Part shown: positions 24,250 through 34,689 of the stretch, piece after piece
Layout of the letters: each line of letters starts with the position of its first letter
Position numbering within the stretch: the stretch's first letter is position 1
Assembly (NCBI GenBank): GCA_030549335.1
Contig: CM060187.1
Span: 1,116,001-1,180,000, forward strand
Reading direction: 5' to 3'
Origin: Pontederia crassipes
Taxonomy: Eukaryota > Streptophyta > Magnoliopsida > Commelinales > Pontederiaceae
Length of the DNA stretch: 64,000 nucleotides
The notes under the pieces: generated by a model
Database searches by the model: none
The model's input: only the letters and a program-made list of their open reading frames with translations
Told to the model about the DNA's origin: nothing
Made by a program: the position numbers and the translations under genes

Positions 24250-26881
24250 TTTCAGAAAAAAGAATGCAAAACTAGCCGCCGGTCAGGGCTCTTCTAGCAC
24301 CGGGAACCTTGGAGTTCTCGGTCTTGTACGAAATCGCCGGGCTCCCATCCCAAGTGGTTGGGCGCCTCAGCTAGGCCGCTGGCCAATTGTTGCAGACCAC
24401 CGCCGCTGCTGGCCAATGCATGACCTCCACTTCCGTCGGCGTCGGGCTTCCAGAACCCGGACGAGTCGCTATCCGTCAAGCTTGTTCGATGCATGCCCAT
24501 GCATTGTGCTGGACCAGTGTCGGTGCTCTATGCCCTAATGTCAAGGCCGGCACGGTCGGCACGGTCGCCACCGCTCCTTGAAGCTATTGTTCCGGCGCGT
24601 GCCCTGGTCTGTGCCCGACCATCGGGAGTTCTTAGCTTCCTTCCAATATGCTCCCAGAACCCAGCCAGACTTCTTGGAGCTGCTGGAGTAGAACGTGCCT
24701 GGCCACCGGGAGTTCTTAGCTTCCTTGGAATATGCACCAAAAACTCGGCCGGACTTCTTGGAGCTGCTGGAGCATAACGTGTCCGCTGTGCCCGGCTGCC
24801 TAGAGTTTTTGGCTTCATTCGAATATGCTCCCAGAATCCGGCCGGACTTCTTGGAGCTGTTGGAGTAGAACCTGCCCACTGTGCTTGGCCGCTAGGAGTT
24901 CTTGGCTTCCTTCGAATATGTTCCCAGAACTCGGCCAGACTTCTTGGAGCCGCTGGAGCAGTTCTTGGTCGCCGGGTAATCGTGCTTCCCTCGTCGGGCT
25001 CCCAAGGTTCCCAATGGTGCCTCTCATAGAGCCGTGGACGATGTTCCATTCTTGGTCTCCTTCGAATGATGTCAGGTCCCATAGTCCGATCGTTGTTGTT
25101 GGATTGTTACAATTTCCAAGTGGACAGTAATTTTACAAACATGTTCATTGCCTCCCCTACTATCATAATTTAACAAAAATATTATTTAAATATGAATAGA
25201 AATGTCAAAGTTTAACAAAATAAATAGAGAAAAGAACAAAAAAATAAAAAATTAAATAGAAATATCAAAGGTTTTACAAGATATTACAAGAAATTAAAGC
25301 AAATACTTAGTATAATTGGTGTAACCAAAAAGTTCAAAGAAACAACATACCAAGAATCTAACATAAATGTAAAAAAGATATTTAAAATGTACAGTAAAAA
25401 ATTAAGAATCTTGGTGGTAAAATGGACAACGGATTTTGAACAGTAGGTCAGCAGCAGCTGAGGCATCTATACACCTAGCGGGTCGATGTATGGAGAATCG
25501 AGGATGAGAGCCCAGCGATATCATCCTATCTAAAAGACCCAGAACTCCAAGGTTCCCAATGGCGCCTCTCGTAGAGGGAGTTCTTGACCTCCTTGGGATG
25601 ACGTCAAGTCTAGAGTTTGTTATTGTCGTTGCAACAATTTCCAAGTAGACACTAATTTTGTAAATATGTTCGCCACCTCCCGTACTCTCAAAATTTAACA
25701 AAAAAATTATTTAAACTTGGAGCTGTTGGAGTAGAACGTGCCAGGCCGCTAGGAGTTCTTGGCTTCCTTCGAATATGCTTCCAGAACTCGGCTGGACTTC
25801 TTGGAGCCAGTGGAGCACTTCTTGGTCGTCGGGTGATCATGCTTCCCTCGCCGGGCTCCCAAGGTTCCGAACGGTGCCTCTCATAGAGTCGTGGACAATG
25901 TTCCATTCTAGGTCTCCTTCGAATGAAGTCAGGTCCCATAGTCCGATCGTTGTTGTTGGATCGTCACAATTTCCAAGTGGACAGTAATTTTGCAAACATG
26001 TTCATTGCCTCCCCTACTATCATAATTTAACAAAAATATTATTTAAATATGAATAGAAATGTCAAAGTTTAACAAAATAAATAGAGAAAAAAGCAAAACA
26101 AAAAATTAAATAGGAATATCAAAGGTTTTACAAAATTTACAAGATCTTACAAGAACTTAAAGCAAATGCTTAGTATACTTGGTGTATCCAAAAAGTTCAA
26201 AGAAACAACATACCAAGAATCTAACATAAATGTAAAAAAGATATGTAAAATGTATAGTAAAAGAAGTAAGAAACTTGGTGGTAAAATGGACAACGGATTT
26301 TGAACGGTAGGTCAGCAGCAACTGAGGCATCTATACACCTAGCGGGCCGACGTACGGAGAGTCGAGGATGAGAGCCTAGCGATATCATTATATCTAAAAG
26401 ACCCAAAACTCTAAGGTTCCCAATGGCGCCTCTCGTAGAGGGAGTTCTTGGCCTCCTTGGAATGACGTCAAGTCTAGAGTCCGAATGTTGTTATTGTCGT
26501 TGCAACAATTTTCAAGTAGATACTAATTTTGCAAATATGTTCGCCACCTCCCGTACTTTCAAAATTTAACAAAAATATTATTTAAACTTGGAGCTGCTGA
26601 AGTAGAACGTGCCCACTGAGCCCGGCCGCTAGGAGTTCTTGGCTTTCCTTCCAATATGTTCCCAGAACTCGTCCGGACTTCTTGGAACCAGTGGAGCACT
26701 TCTTGGTCGCCGGGTGATCATGTTTCCCTCGCCGGGCTCCCAAGGTTCCCAACGGTGCCTCTCATAGAGCCGTGGACAATGTTCCATTCTTGGTCTCCTT
26801 CGAATGATGTCAGGTCCATAGTCCGATCGTTGTTGTTGGATCGTCACAATTTCCAAGTGGACAGTAATTTTGCAAACATGT
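24250..26881. repeat. Complex ~330/530-bp tandem array, left part
   Basis: A junction phrase (CCGATCGTTGTTGTTGGAT or its variant GTTGTTATTGTCGTTGC, then CAATTTCCAAGTGGACA) recurs near 25085, 25615, 25940, 26487 and 26820. Long (~530-550) and short (~325-335) spacings alternate. Each unit joins a GC-rich block, with CGCCTCTC-type phrases, to an AT-rich block of AACAAAATAAA and TTACAAGA type. Left of 25085, a GC-rich subrepeat is itself tandem (24580-25000). The array continues at 32932-34680 across the gypsy insertion. Confidence 0.85.
24528..25082 (-). CDS. Unrecognised ORF with four ~31-residue repeats, in the tandem array
   Basis: 184 residues from an ATG. Residues 1-40 are Arg-rich (MGPDIIRRRPRMEH; RHHWEPWEP). 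Four repeats follow at about 41-70, 72-101, 102-130 and 131-160, each built on (A/T)APRSxAxFWEHIRRKxRTPxG with a conserved Trp-Glu-His core in three of four. The tail is basic and Ala/Arg-rich. Part of the same ORF recurs at 25688-25939 and 26629-27060. Those copies have one repeat each, as if an exon were duplicated. I do not recognise the family. It could be a repeat-derived chance ORF, but the repeat unit is close to a multiple of three and keeps its frame. No expression signal is visible. Confidence 0.3.
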   Translation of the reverse strand: MGPDIIRRRPRMEHRPRLYERHHWEPWEPDEGSTITRRPRTAPAAPRSLAEFWEHIRRKPRTPSGQAQWAGSTPTAPRSPAGFWEHIRMKPKTLGSRAQRTRYAPAAPRSPAEFLVHIPRKLRTPGGQARSTPAAPRSLAGFWEHIGRKLRTPDGRAQTRARAGTIASRSGGDRADRAGLDIRA

Positions 26882-26882
26882 C

Positions 26883-29800
26883 CACCAGCAGAGAGAAGCC
26901 CCAAGACAGGCTCAAGCTCAACCACGGCCTGCGCCAATGCAAGCACAGCCACTGAGACAACTGCCACCGCCACCACGTCAGCCACAAGTGCCACAGAAGC
27001 CTGTATGTCCTCACTGTGGCCGTCACCATGATGGAGAGTGTCGTAGACTGAGCGGCGCATGCATTCAGTGTGGACAGTTCGGACATTTCATCAGAAATTG
27101 CCCACAGGCTGCCAGAGGAGGCCGAGACAATCGAGCAGCAGGAGGTGCAAATTCCGTTGTGCAAGGTCGTGTGCACAACCTGGAAGCTGATGCAGCCCAA
27201 AATGATAATGATGTCATTAGAGGTACCCTCCCGATCGCCAACTTGTCTGCTACTATTTTATTTGATTCTGGGGCTACACACTCGTTTATTTCAGAGTCGT
27301 GTGCCCAAACTCTTAGTCTACCTCAGAAGCAGATGCCCCATGCTATGCGTGTGAGTACACCTATGGGGACTCTCCATGCTGCCAAGTACATCCCGAATGT
27401 ACCTGTCAATGTAGACAAGAAAAATTTTTCTGCAAACCTCATAGTCATTCCCATGGTGGATTATGACGTCATTTTGGGGATGGACTGGCTTTCATATCAC
27501 GATGCAACTTTGCAGTGCAAACAGAAGAAGATCGTTATAGGGACGCAAGGCAAGCCCAAGGCAGTGATCAGAGGCACTCCATCAACAAAGAACAAAGTCA
27601 TTGTCTCAGCGATCAAGGCACAGAAGCTATTGCAGAAAGGATGTTGTGGGTACTTGGCTAGTGTGGTCAAGACGGATGCACCTGTCACTGAGCTTCAACA
27701 GATAGATGTGGTGCGGGAGTTCCCAGATGTGTTTCCTGAGGACACATCCGGATTACCACCGAAACGGGAAATCGACTTTAAAATAGAACTCCTCCCTGGG
27801 ACTGCACCCATCTCTAAAGCACCATACCGTATGGCACCTGCTGAAATGCAGGAACTGAAGAAGCAGATACAGGAGCTACTGGACAAGGGATTTATCAGAC
27901 CGAGCGTCTCACCCTGGGGCGCACCGGTCTTGTTTGTCAAGAAAAAGGACGGCTCCCTGCGGCTCTGCATCGACTATAGAATGCTCAATAAAGTGACAGT
28001 GAAGAATAAGTACCCCCTGCCTCGGATAGATGACCTTTTCGATCAACTGTCAAAAGCATCAGTGTTCTCTAAGATAGACTTACGTAGTGGCTACCACCAG
28101 CTGAGAGTGGCAGAGGAGGACATACCGAAAACCGCTTTTCGGTCAAGATATGGCCACTACGAGTTCTTGGTCATGCCATTTGGACTGACGAACGCTCCTG
28201 CCGCGTTCATGGATTTAATGAACAGGGTCTTCCGACCATATTTAGACCAGTTTGTCATAGTGTTTGTGGATGACATTCTGATCTATTCTTCCAGTCCAGA
28301 GCAACACCGAGAGCATCTTAGGATAGTATTGGAGATCCTAAGACAACACAAGCTTTATGGCAAGCTTTCAAAGTGTGAATTCTGGCTGAAGGAGATCATG
28401 TTCTTGGGACACATAGTCTCCAAAAAGGGCATTGCAGTAGACCCCGCAAAAGTGGAAGCGGTGACGAATTGGACTAGGCCGAAGAATGCTTCTGAGATTC
28501 GCAGCTTCCTTGGTTTAGCAGGTTATTACAGGAGGTTTATCCGAGACTTTTCTAAGATTGCTGCACCCCTCACAAATCTCACAAAGAAGGCGGAAAATTT
28601 TATCTGGACAGACAAATGTGAGCAAAGCTTTCAGACTCTAAAGGACTGTCTGACTTCGGCACCGATTCTCACTATACCGACAGGCAGTGGAGGTTTCGTA
28701 GTCTAAAGTGATGCGTGTGGAACAGGATTGGGTTGTGTCCTGATGCAACATGGCAAAGTAGTGGCTTATGCTTCACGGCAACTAAAGAAGCATGAGGTCA
28801 ATTACCCCACACATGACTTAGAATTGGCGGCTGTGGTCTTTGCTCTGAAGATCTGGAGGCACTATTTGTATGGAGAGACGTTCGAGATCTTCACTGACCA
28901 CAAGAGTCTCAAGTACATTTTCGATCAGAGGGATCTTAACATGAGGCAACGACGATGGCTTGAGCTCCTCAAGGATTATGAATTTGCTATCAATTACCAT
29001 CCGGGTAAAGCAAATTCAGTCGCCGATGCATTAAGCAGGAAGTGGGAAGGCTCGCTAGCTTATATGAGGCTACGCGAGTATGAGATGCTGGAAGAAATTG
29101 AGCAATGGTGCCCCAAGCTGGGAACAAATGGAGCTTTATGGATGATGCATCAGATGAAGCCCAGTTTAATTGACAGGATCATAACCGCTCAGAAAGTAGA
29201 TCCTGAATATCAGAAGGTTCTGAAGAGGTGCCAGAATGAACCAGCAGATTTTCAGATCTCTGCAGATGGAGGGATTAGATATCGGGACAGGTTGTGGATT
29301 CCCCCTGACGCTGATGTCCGACGAGAGGTACTGGATGAGTGCCACAAGTCAGAGTTCGCCATCCACCCCGGTAGCACCAAGATGTATAAGGATGTACAAC
29401 GCAGCTACTGGTGGCCGGACATGAAAAGAGAGATAGCAGAATATGTATCCCGATGTCTGGTGTGTCAACAAGTCAAGATTGAACATCAGCGGCCATATGG
29501 CAAGTTGAAGCCTTTGGAAATCCCACAATGGAAGTGGGATAAGATCACTATGGATTTCGTATCCAACTTGCCTAAGACTAAGAAGGGTCATGATGCCATA
29601 TGGGTAGTCGTAGACCGTTTCACAAAGGCAGCACACTTTATTCCAATCCGATGGAAGCAATCAGTGGAGAGTCTGCTAGACTTATATGTGAGAGAAGTGG
29701 TCAAACTCCATGGGATCCCAGAGTCCATAGTGTCTGATCGAGACCCCAGATTCACTGCTAGATTCTGGAGGAGCATGCAGGAAGCCTTTGGTACAAGGCT

Positions 29801-30611
29801 CAACTTCAGTACAGCTTTCCACCCTCAGACAGATGGGCAGTCTGAGAGGACCATCCAGACACTAGAGGATATGTTAAGGGCCTGTGCACTAGATTGGCAG
29901 GGTAGCTGGGATGAGCACATTCATCTGATTGAGTTTGCTTATAACAACAGCTACCATTCTAGTATTGGTATGGCACCATTTGAAGCCATGTATGGACGAC
30001 CTTGCCGTTCACCTGCCCACTGGAGCGAAGTAGGCGAGGAAAAGATCATGAGTAAGGAAGAAGTGAAAGAAGCAGTAGAATATGCTGAGAAGATAGAATT
30101 GATTAAGCAAAGGATGAAGACTGCTCAAGGAAGGCAAAAGAGTTATGCTGACAAAGGCAGACGAGAGCAGATCTTTCAAGCTGGAGACCAAGTTCTTCTG
30201 AAGGTATCTCCCATGAAAGGAGTCATGAGATTCAGTAAGCGAGGAAAGCTCAGTCCTCGCTATGTAGGCCCATTTGAGATACTCGAGCTGGTAGGCGAGG
30301 CAGCATGCAGATTGGCTCTACCCCCATCTTATGGGAGAGTGCACAATGTATTTCATGTATCCATGCTCAAGAAGTACAAGCACGATGCTGCAAATGTTCT
30401 AAGGATAGAGGAGCCAGATATAGCTGCAGACTTGACCTTCGCTGAGTATCCAACACATATAGTGGATCGCAAAGTACAACGTCAGAAGAACAAGGATGTC
30501 CCCATGGTCAGAGTAGCTTGGCGTCACCATAGCGGAGATGACGCGACATGGGAGCTCGAATCGGAAATGCGCCAAGAATTTCCCCACCTTTTCGGTAAAC
30601 CCTCTACTTAG
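26883..30611 (+). pseudogene. gypsy gag(part)-pol polyprotein, one nonsense codon
   Basis: One frame; a TAA at 28704-28706 replaces a codon at the start of RNase H. From ATG 26937: CCHC knuckle ([14 protein letters not shown], 42-55), protease (DSGATHSF, 110-117), and RT with [10 protein letters not shown] and catalytic FVDD (near 28263-28274). After the stop come RNase H (TDHKSLKY), integrase zinc region (H..H..CLVC, about 29340-29470) and integrase core ([24 protein letters not shown]). Last is a chromodomain-like end ([16 protein letters not shown], 30508-30555), which in chromoviruses directs insertion to chromatin. Apart from the 5' loss, this single stop is the only break seen, so the copy is young. 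Confidence 0.92.
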
Positions 30612-30636
30612 TGCAAAATTCGAGGACGAATTTTCT

Positions 30637-30652
30637 TTTAAGGGGGTAAGAA
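30637..30652 (+). promoter_or_regulatory. Polypurine tract of the gypsy element
   Basis: TTTTAAGGGGGTAAGAA directly before TGTAAC at 30653. The preceding CGAGGACGAATTTTC is common before the PPT in this group. Confidence 0.85.
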
Positions 30653-32931
30653 TGTAACAACCAACAAAAAGATAAAAAAAAAAAAAGAAAAGAGATGAAG
30701 TAAGATTCGGCCAAACACCGGATAAACCTAAAGTCCAATTAAAATTGGACTTGAGAAATAAAAACTTTTATCTCTTTAATCAAATTAAAATGGGATTAGG
30801 AAAAGGGGGATTAGTTATAAAAGCCCTCCAATTGACCGGTTCGTGAGGGATGATTTATGCATGAATCCCCTTCGTGTTTTTTTTCCTTTGCTTGGCACGT
30901 CCGGACCGCACCGAGCAGAGAGCTTCTTCTCTCATTCTTCCTAATTTCAATTGTAGGCAGAGGTCGAGAGGGAGAGGAAATAGGGAACAGGAATTATCGA
31001 GAGAAACAACAGGGGATTTGATTGTTGGATTTCAAGGTCTAAATCGAAGAACGGATTAGCCGCGAACCGAGGTGGGTGAATCGAAATCACCTTGCATGGC
31101 CTCTGAATTATCTCAATTCATGCTCGAATCGTTATGAAAAGAATATGAATATGATTCAAGTTATTGTTTTTAATTGTTTGATTTCTTGAATTCTTTGATT
31201 GGTTGATTGTAGCATGCATAGTTATTTCTGTTTGTTATATTTCTGTATTATTGATTGCTAGGATGTAAGATTTAGAGGGGATTCCGTTTTCGGTTTTATA
31301 ACACGACCCAATTTTAAAATAGAAGTATTACGGCCGTAAAAAATTTGTTGGGCGTAATTTTCTTACGGTCGAGAAAAGGTTTGGCCGTAAAAAAATGGTT
31401 TGGCCGTAATTTTCTTACGGTCGAGAAAAGGTTTGGCCGTAAAAATGGTTTGGCCGTAAAGAGGTAGAGGATTTCGGCCGTAAAGGAGAAAAAAAAATAA
31501 TGGAGATGAGTTTTACGGCCGAGAAGTTCGGAGAGAGAAAAGGGGTGAATTCTTACGGCCGTAATGCAATAGAGGTGAATTTTTTTTTTACGGCCGTAAG
31601 GATTGGCCGTAAGAAGAAAAAAAAAGGAAAAAGGGATGAAGCTTACGGCCGTAATGCAAAAGAGGAAAACGTTACGGCCGTAAGGAAAGGATGGAGAGAG
31701 AAGTTGATGGATTGGCCGTAAGGGTGAATTTTTACGGCCGAAATAGAATAGAAAATAGGGTTCTTACGGCCGTAACGAAATAGGCCGTAACGGATGAGCG
31801 TAACAGGTGATGGCCGTAACGAAATAAGAGTTGAATTATTACGGCCGAAGTAGAAAAGAAAATAGGGTTTTTACGGCCGTAACGTAACAAAGGTTAATTT
31901 TTACGGCCAAAAAATGAAAGGACTCTCGGGCGTAAAATCCAAAGAATTAGGGTTTTACGGCCGTAAGGTGGAGGAGATTCTTTGGGCATAAAATCCAGCA
32001 AAATTCACCTATTAACCTCTCTTTATTTTTATATGAATATTATTAATTTCTTTATAATTCCAACATGAACTCTTTGTCTTGATTTATCTCATACCGATCA
32101 TATCTCCTTCATCACATGATACAAAGAATGACAAGATAATAAAAGTGATTAATAAGTTCAGATGAAAGATTAATGATGGGTTGCCAGTCCAAGCCAAGTG
32201 CATCAAGATAAGGGTCGCTCCCTTGGTCATGGTTTGATCACCCATTGACCCGCACAAAGCCGTATCGTTTGCTGGGCACACCCCAAGAATTAAAGGCACC
32301 TCAAAGTCACCCTGATTGTTAATTAATAACCAAGATCGACAAGCATGTTCAAGTTCAAGTTCAAGTTCAAGCCAAGTCAAGTATGTCATGATTTCAAGTT
32401 TACTATGTACTATTGATCCTCATGATTCATGTATCGCTGATCTTATCCTTATTATGATCCATGATACTTATATGTCATCTTTCACGTTCAAGTTAAGCCT
32501 GATTAATTATCGCTGATTATTATATTCATGTTATGCATTGTATATCATGTGGTTCCCCACTAGGCTGTAAAGCTTACGGGAGGACCTCCTCCCCTGTGTC
32601 TGATTTCCACAGGACCAGGTCAGTAACGTGGTGGAGTAGGCGTGTGGTGATGAGGCTCTGGCGATAGGACAACACATGAACCATAGGGCTTTTAGAGTGT
32701 TATTTAGTTTTCATTTACCTTCCGCATTTTAGATTTATGATGTAGAACTTATTTTATTTCTTTTAGACTTCCGCAATTAAAGTTATAATTTATCTTCATT
32801 TCTTTTCTTCCGCTGACGTGTCTCGGTTCTTGACTGAGATATGGTCAATATTATGGTCAAGTTATAGCATGACGTAGCGTCTTCAGATTGGTCTTCGCCA
32901 CGTGGCGGGGGTTCGATTTGGGGGCGTTACA
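30653..32931 (+). repeat. 3' LTR of the gypsy element
   Basis: 2,279 bp, TGTAACAACC to GGCGTTACA. Contains TATAAAAG at 30816-30823, the palindrome field at 31320-31965, a short CAAGTT repeat near 32347-32375, and a GC-richer 3' part. No intact ORF. Confidence 0.9.
31320..31965. repeat. Field of TTACGGCCGTAA palindromes in the gypsy LTR
   Basis: At least eight perfect 12-bp palindromes TTACGGCCGTAA, near 31328, 31552, 31588, 31642, 31672, 31763, 31871 and 31954. There are also many half-sites (GGCCGTAA, TTACGGCC, TTACGGTC). Spacing is irregular (30-220 bp) and the DNA between differs, so this is not a simple tandem repeat. It lies downstream of the TATA box. Confidence 0.9.
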
Positions 32932-34680
32932 CATAGAGCCGTGGACAATGTTCCATTCTTGGTCTCCTTCGAATGATGTCAGGTCCATAGTCCGATCGTT
33001 GTTGTTGGATCGTCACAATTTCCAAGTGGACAGTAATTTTGCAAACATGTTCATTGCCTTCTCTACTATCACAATTTAACAAAAATATTATTTAAATATG
33101 AATAGAAATGTCAAAGTTTAACAAAATAAATACAAAAAAGCAAAAAAAAAAACAAAAAAATAAATAGGAATATCAAAGGTTTTACAAAATTTACAAGACT
33201 TAAAGCAAATACTTAGTAGACTTGGTGTACCCAAAAAGTTCAAAGAAACAACGTACCAAGAATCTAACTTAAATGTAAAAAATATATGTAAAATGTACAG
33301 TAAAAAAAAATAAGAAACTTGGTGATAAAACTAGGCATCTATACACCTAGCGGGCCGACGTATGGAGAATTGAGGATGAGAGCCCAACAATATCATCCTA
33401 TCTAAAAGACTCAAAAGTCCAAGGTTCCCAATGACGCCTCTCATAGAGGAAGTTCTTGGCCTCCTTGGAATGACGTCAAGTCTAGAGTCCGAATGTTGTT
33501 ATTGTCGTTGCAACAATTTCTAAGTAAACACTAATTTTGCAAATATGTTCACCACCTCCCTTACTCTCAAAATTTAACAAAAATATTATTTAAATATGAA
33601 TAGAAATGTTAAAGTTTTAAAAAATAAAATAGAGAAAACAAAAAAATGATTAAATAGGAATGTCAAAGGTTTTGCAAAATTTACAAAATCTTAAAAGCAC
33701 AAATATTTAGTATACTTGGTGTACCCAAAAAGGTCAAAGAAACATCATACCAAGAATGTAACATAAATATAAAAAAAATATGTAAAGTGTTGGGTAAAAA
33801 TATTAAGAAACTTGATGGTAAAATGAACAATGGATTTGGAACGGAGCTGAGGCGACACACAGCGATGGGAGTCCGACGATATTATCTTACCTAAAAGACC
33901 CACAACTCCAAGGTTCCCAATTGTGCCTCTCGTAGAGGCAGTGGCCGTTCTTGGCCTCCTTGGAATGATGTCAAGTCCAAACCGACCATTTTTGTTGGGT
34001 CGTTGTTGTCGTTGCCACAATTTTCAAGTGGACACTAATTTTGCAAAATCGTCACCTCCCCTACTCTCAAAATTTTATAAAATATATTATTTAAATATGA
34101 ATAGAAATGTTAAAGTTTAACAAAGTAAAATAGAGAAAACAAAAACAAACAAAAAAATTAAATAAAAATGTCAAAGGTTTTGCAAAATTTTATGAAAATT
34201 TAAAAGTACAAATACTTAGTATACTTGTTGTACCAAAAAGTTCAAAGAAACAGCGTACCAAGAATCTAACTTAAAGGTAAAAAAAGATATTTAAAATGTA
34301 TGGTAAAAAATCAAGTAACTTGGTGCTAAATGTTTGGAACAATAGTCTAGCGAGACACCTAGACACCCAGCGGGCCGAATATATGGAGAATGGGGAATGA
34401 GAGCCTGGAGATATCATCCTACCTAAAAGATCCAGAACTCCAAGGTTCCCATTCTTCACTTCCTTGGAATGACGTCAGGTCCAGAGCCCGATCATTGTTG
34501 TTAGATTGTTGTCATTGCCACAATTTACAAATGGACAATAATTTTACAACCATGTTCGCCGACTCTTATACTCTCAAAACTTAACAAAAATATTATTTAA
34601 ATATGAATAGAAATGTCAAAATTTAACAAAATAAAATGGAGAAAAAAAAACAATTAAATAGAAATGTCAAAGTAAGAATT
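32932..34680. repeat. Tandem array, right part (~500-bp units)
   Basis: The junction phrase recurs near 32990, 33490, 33987 and 34485, a regular ~497-500 bp period. Each unit has a GC-richer block (CTAAAAGACCCA, AGGTTCCCAAT, GGCCTCCTTGGAATGA) and an AT-rich block (AACAAAAATATTATTTAAAT). Minus-strand ORFs inside units (for example 33745-34020 and 34271-34459) share NLGV(L/V)(D/G)LLG(R/K)(M/I)IS. They start after a CAG-like site and drift into AT-rich DNA, like an exon followed by an intron. Confidence 0.85.
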
Positions 34681-34689
34681 AGTTGAACA

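Larger units (their letters stand above)
26882..32931 (+). mobile_element. 5'-truncated Ty3/gypsy chromovirus (Tekay/Del-like) with 3' LTR
   Basis: Starts abruptly inside gag at about 26882. It has no 5' LTR, PBS or gag N-terminus. It continues through protease, RT, RNase H, integrase and chromodomain, the PPT and a 2,279-bp 3' LTR (30653-32931, TGTAAC...GTTACA). The long LTR and C-terminal chromodomain point to the Tekay/Del group (inference). It sits within the tandem array, and the array text next to its right end (CATAGAGCCGTGGAC...) is the same text that ends the left flank. Confidence 0.93.
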
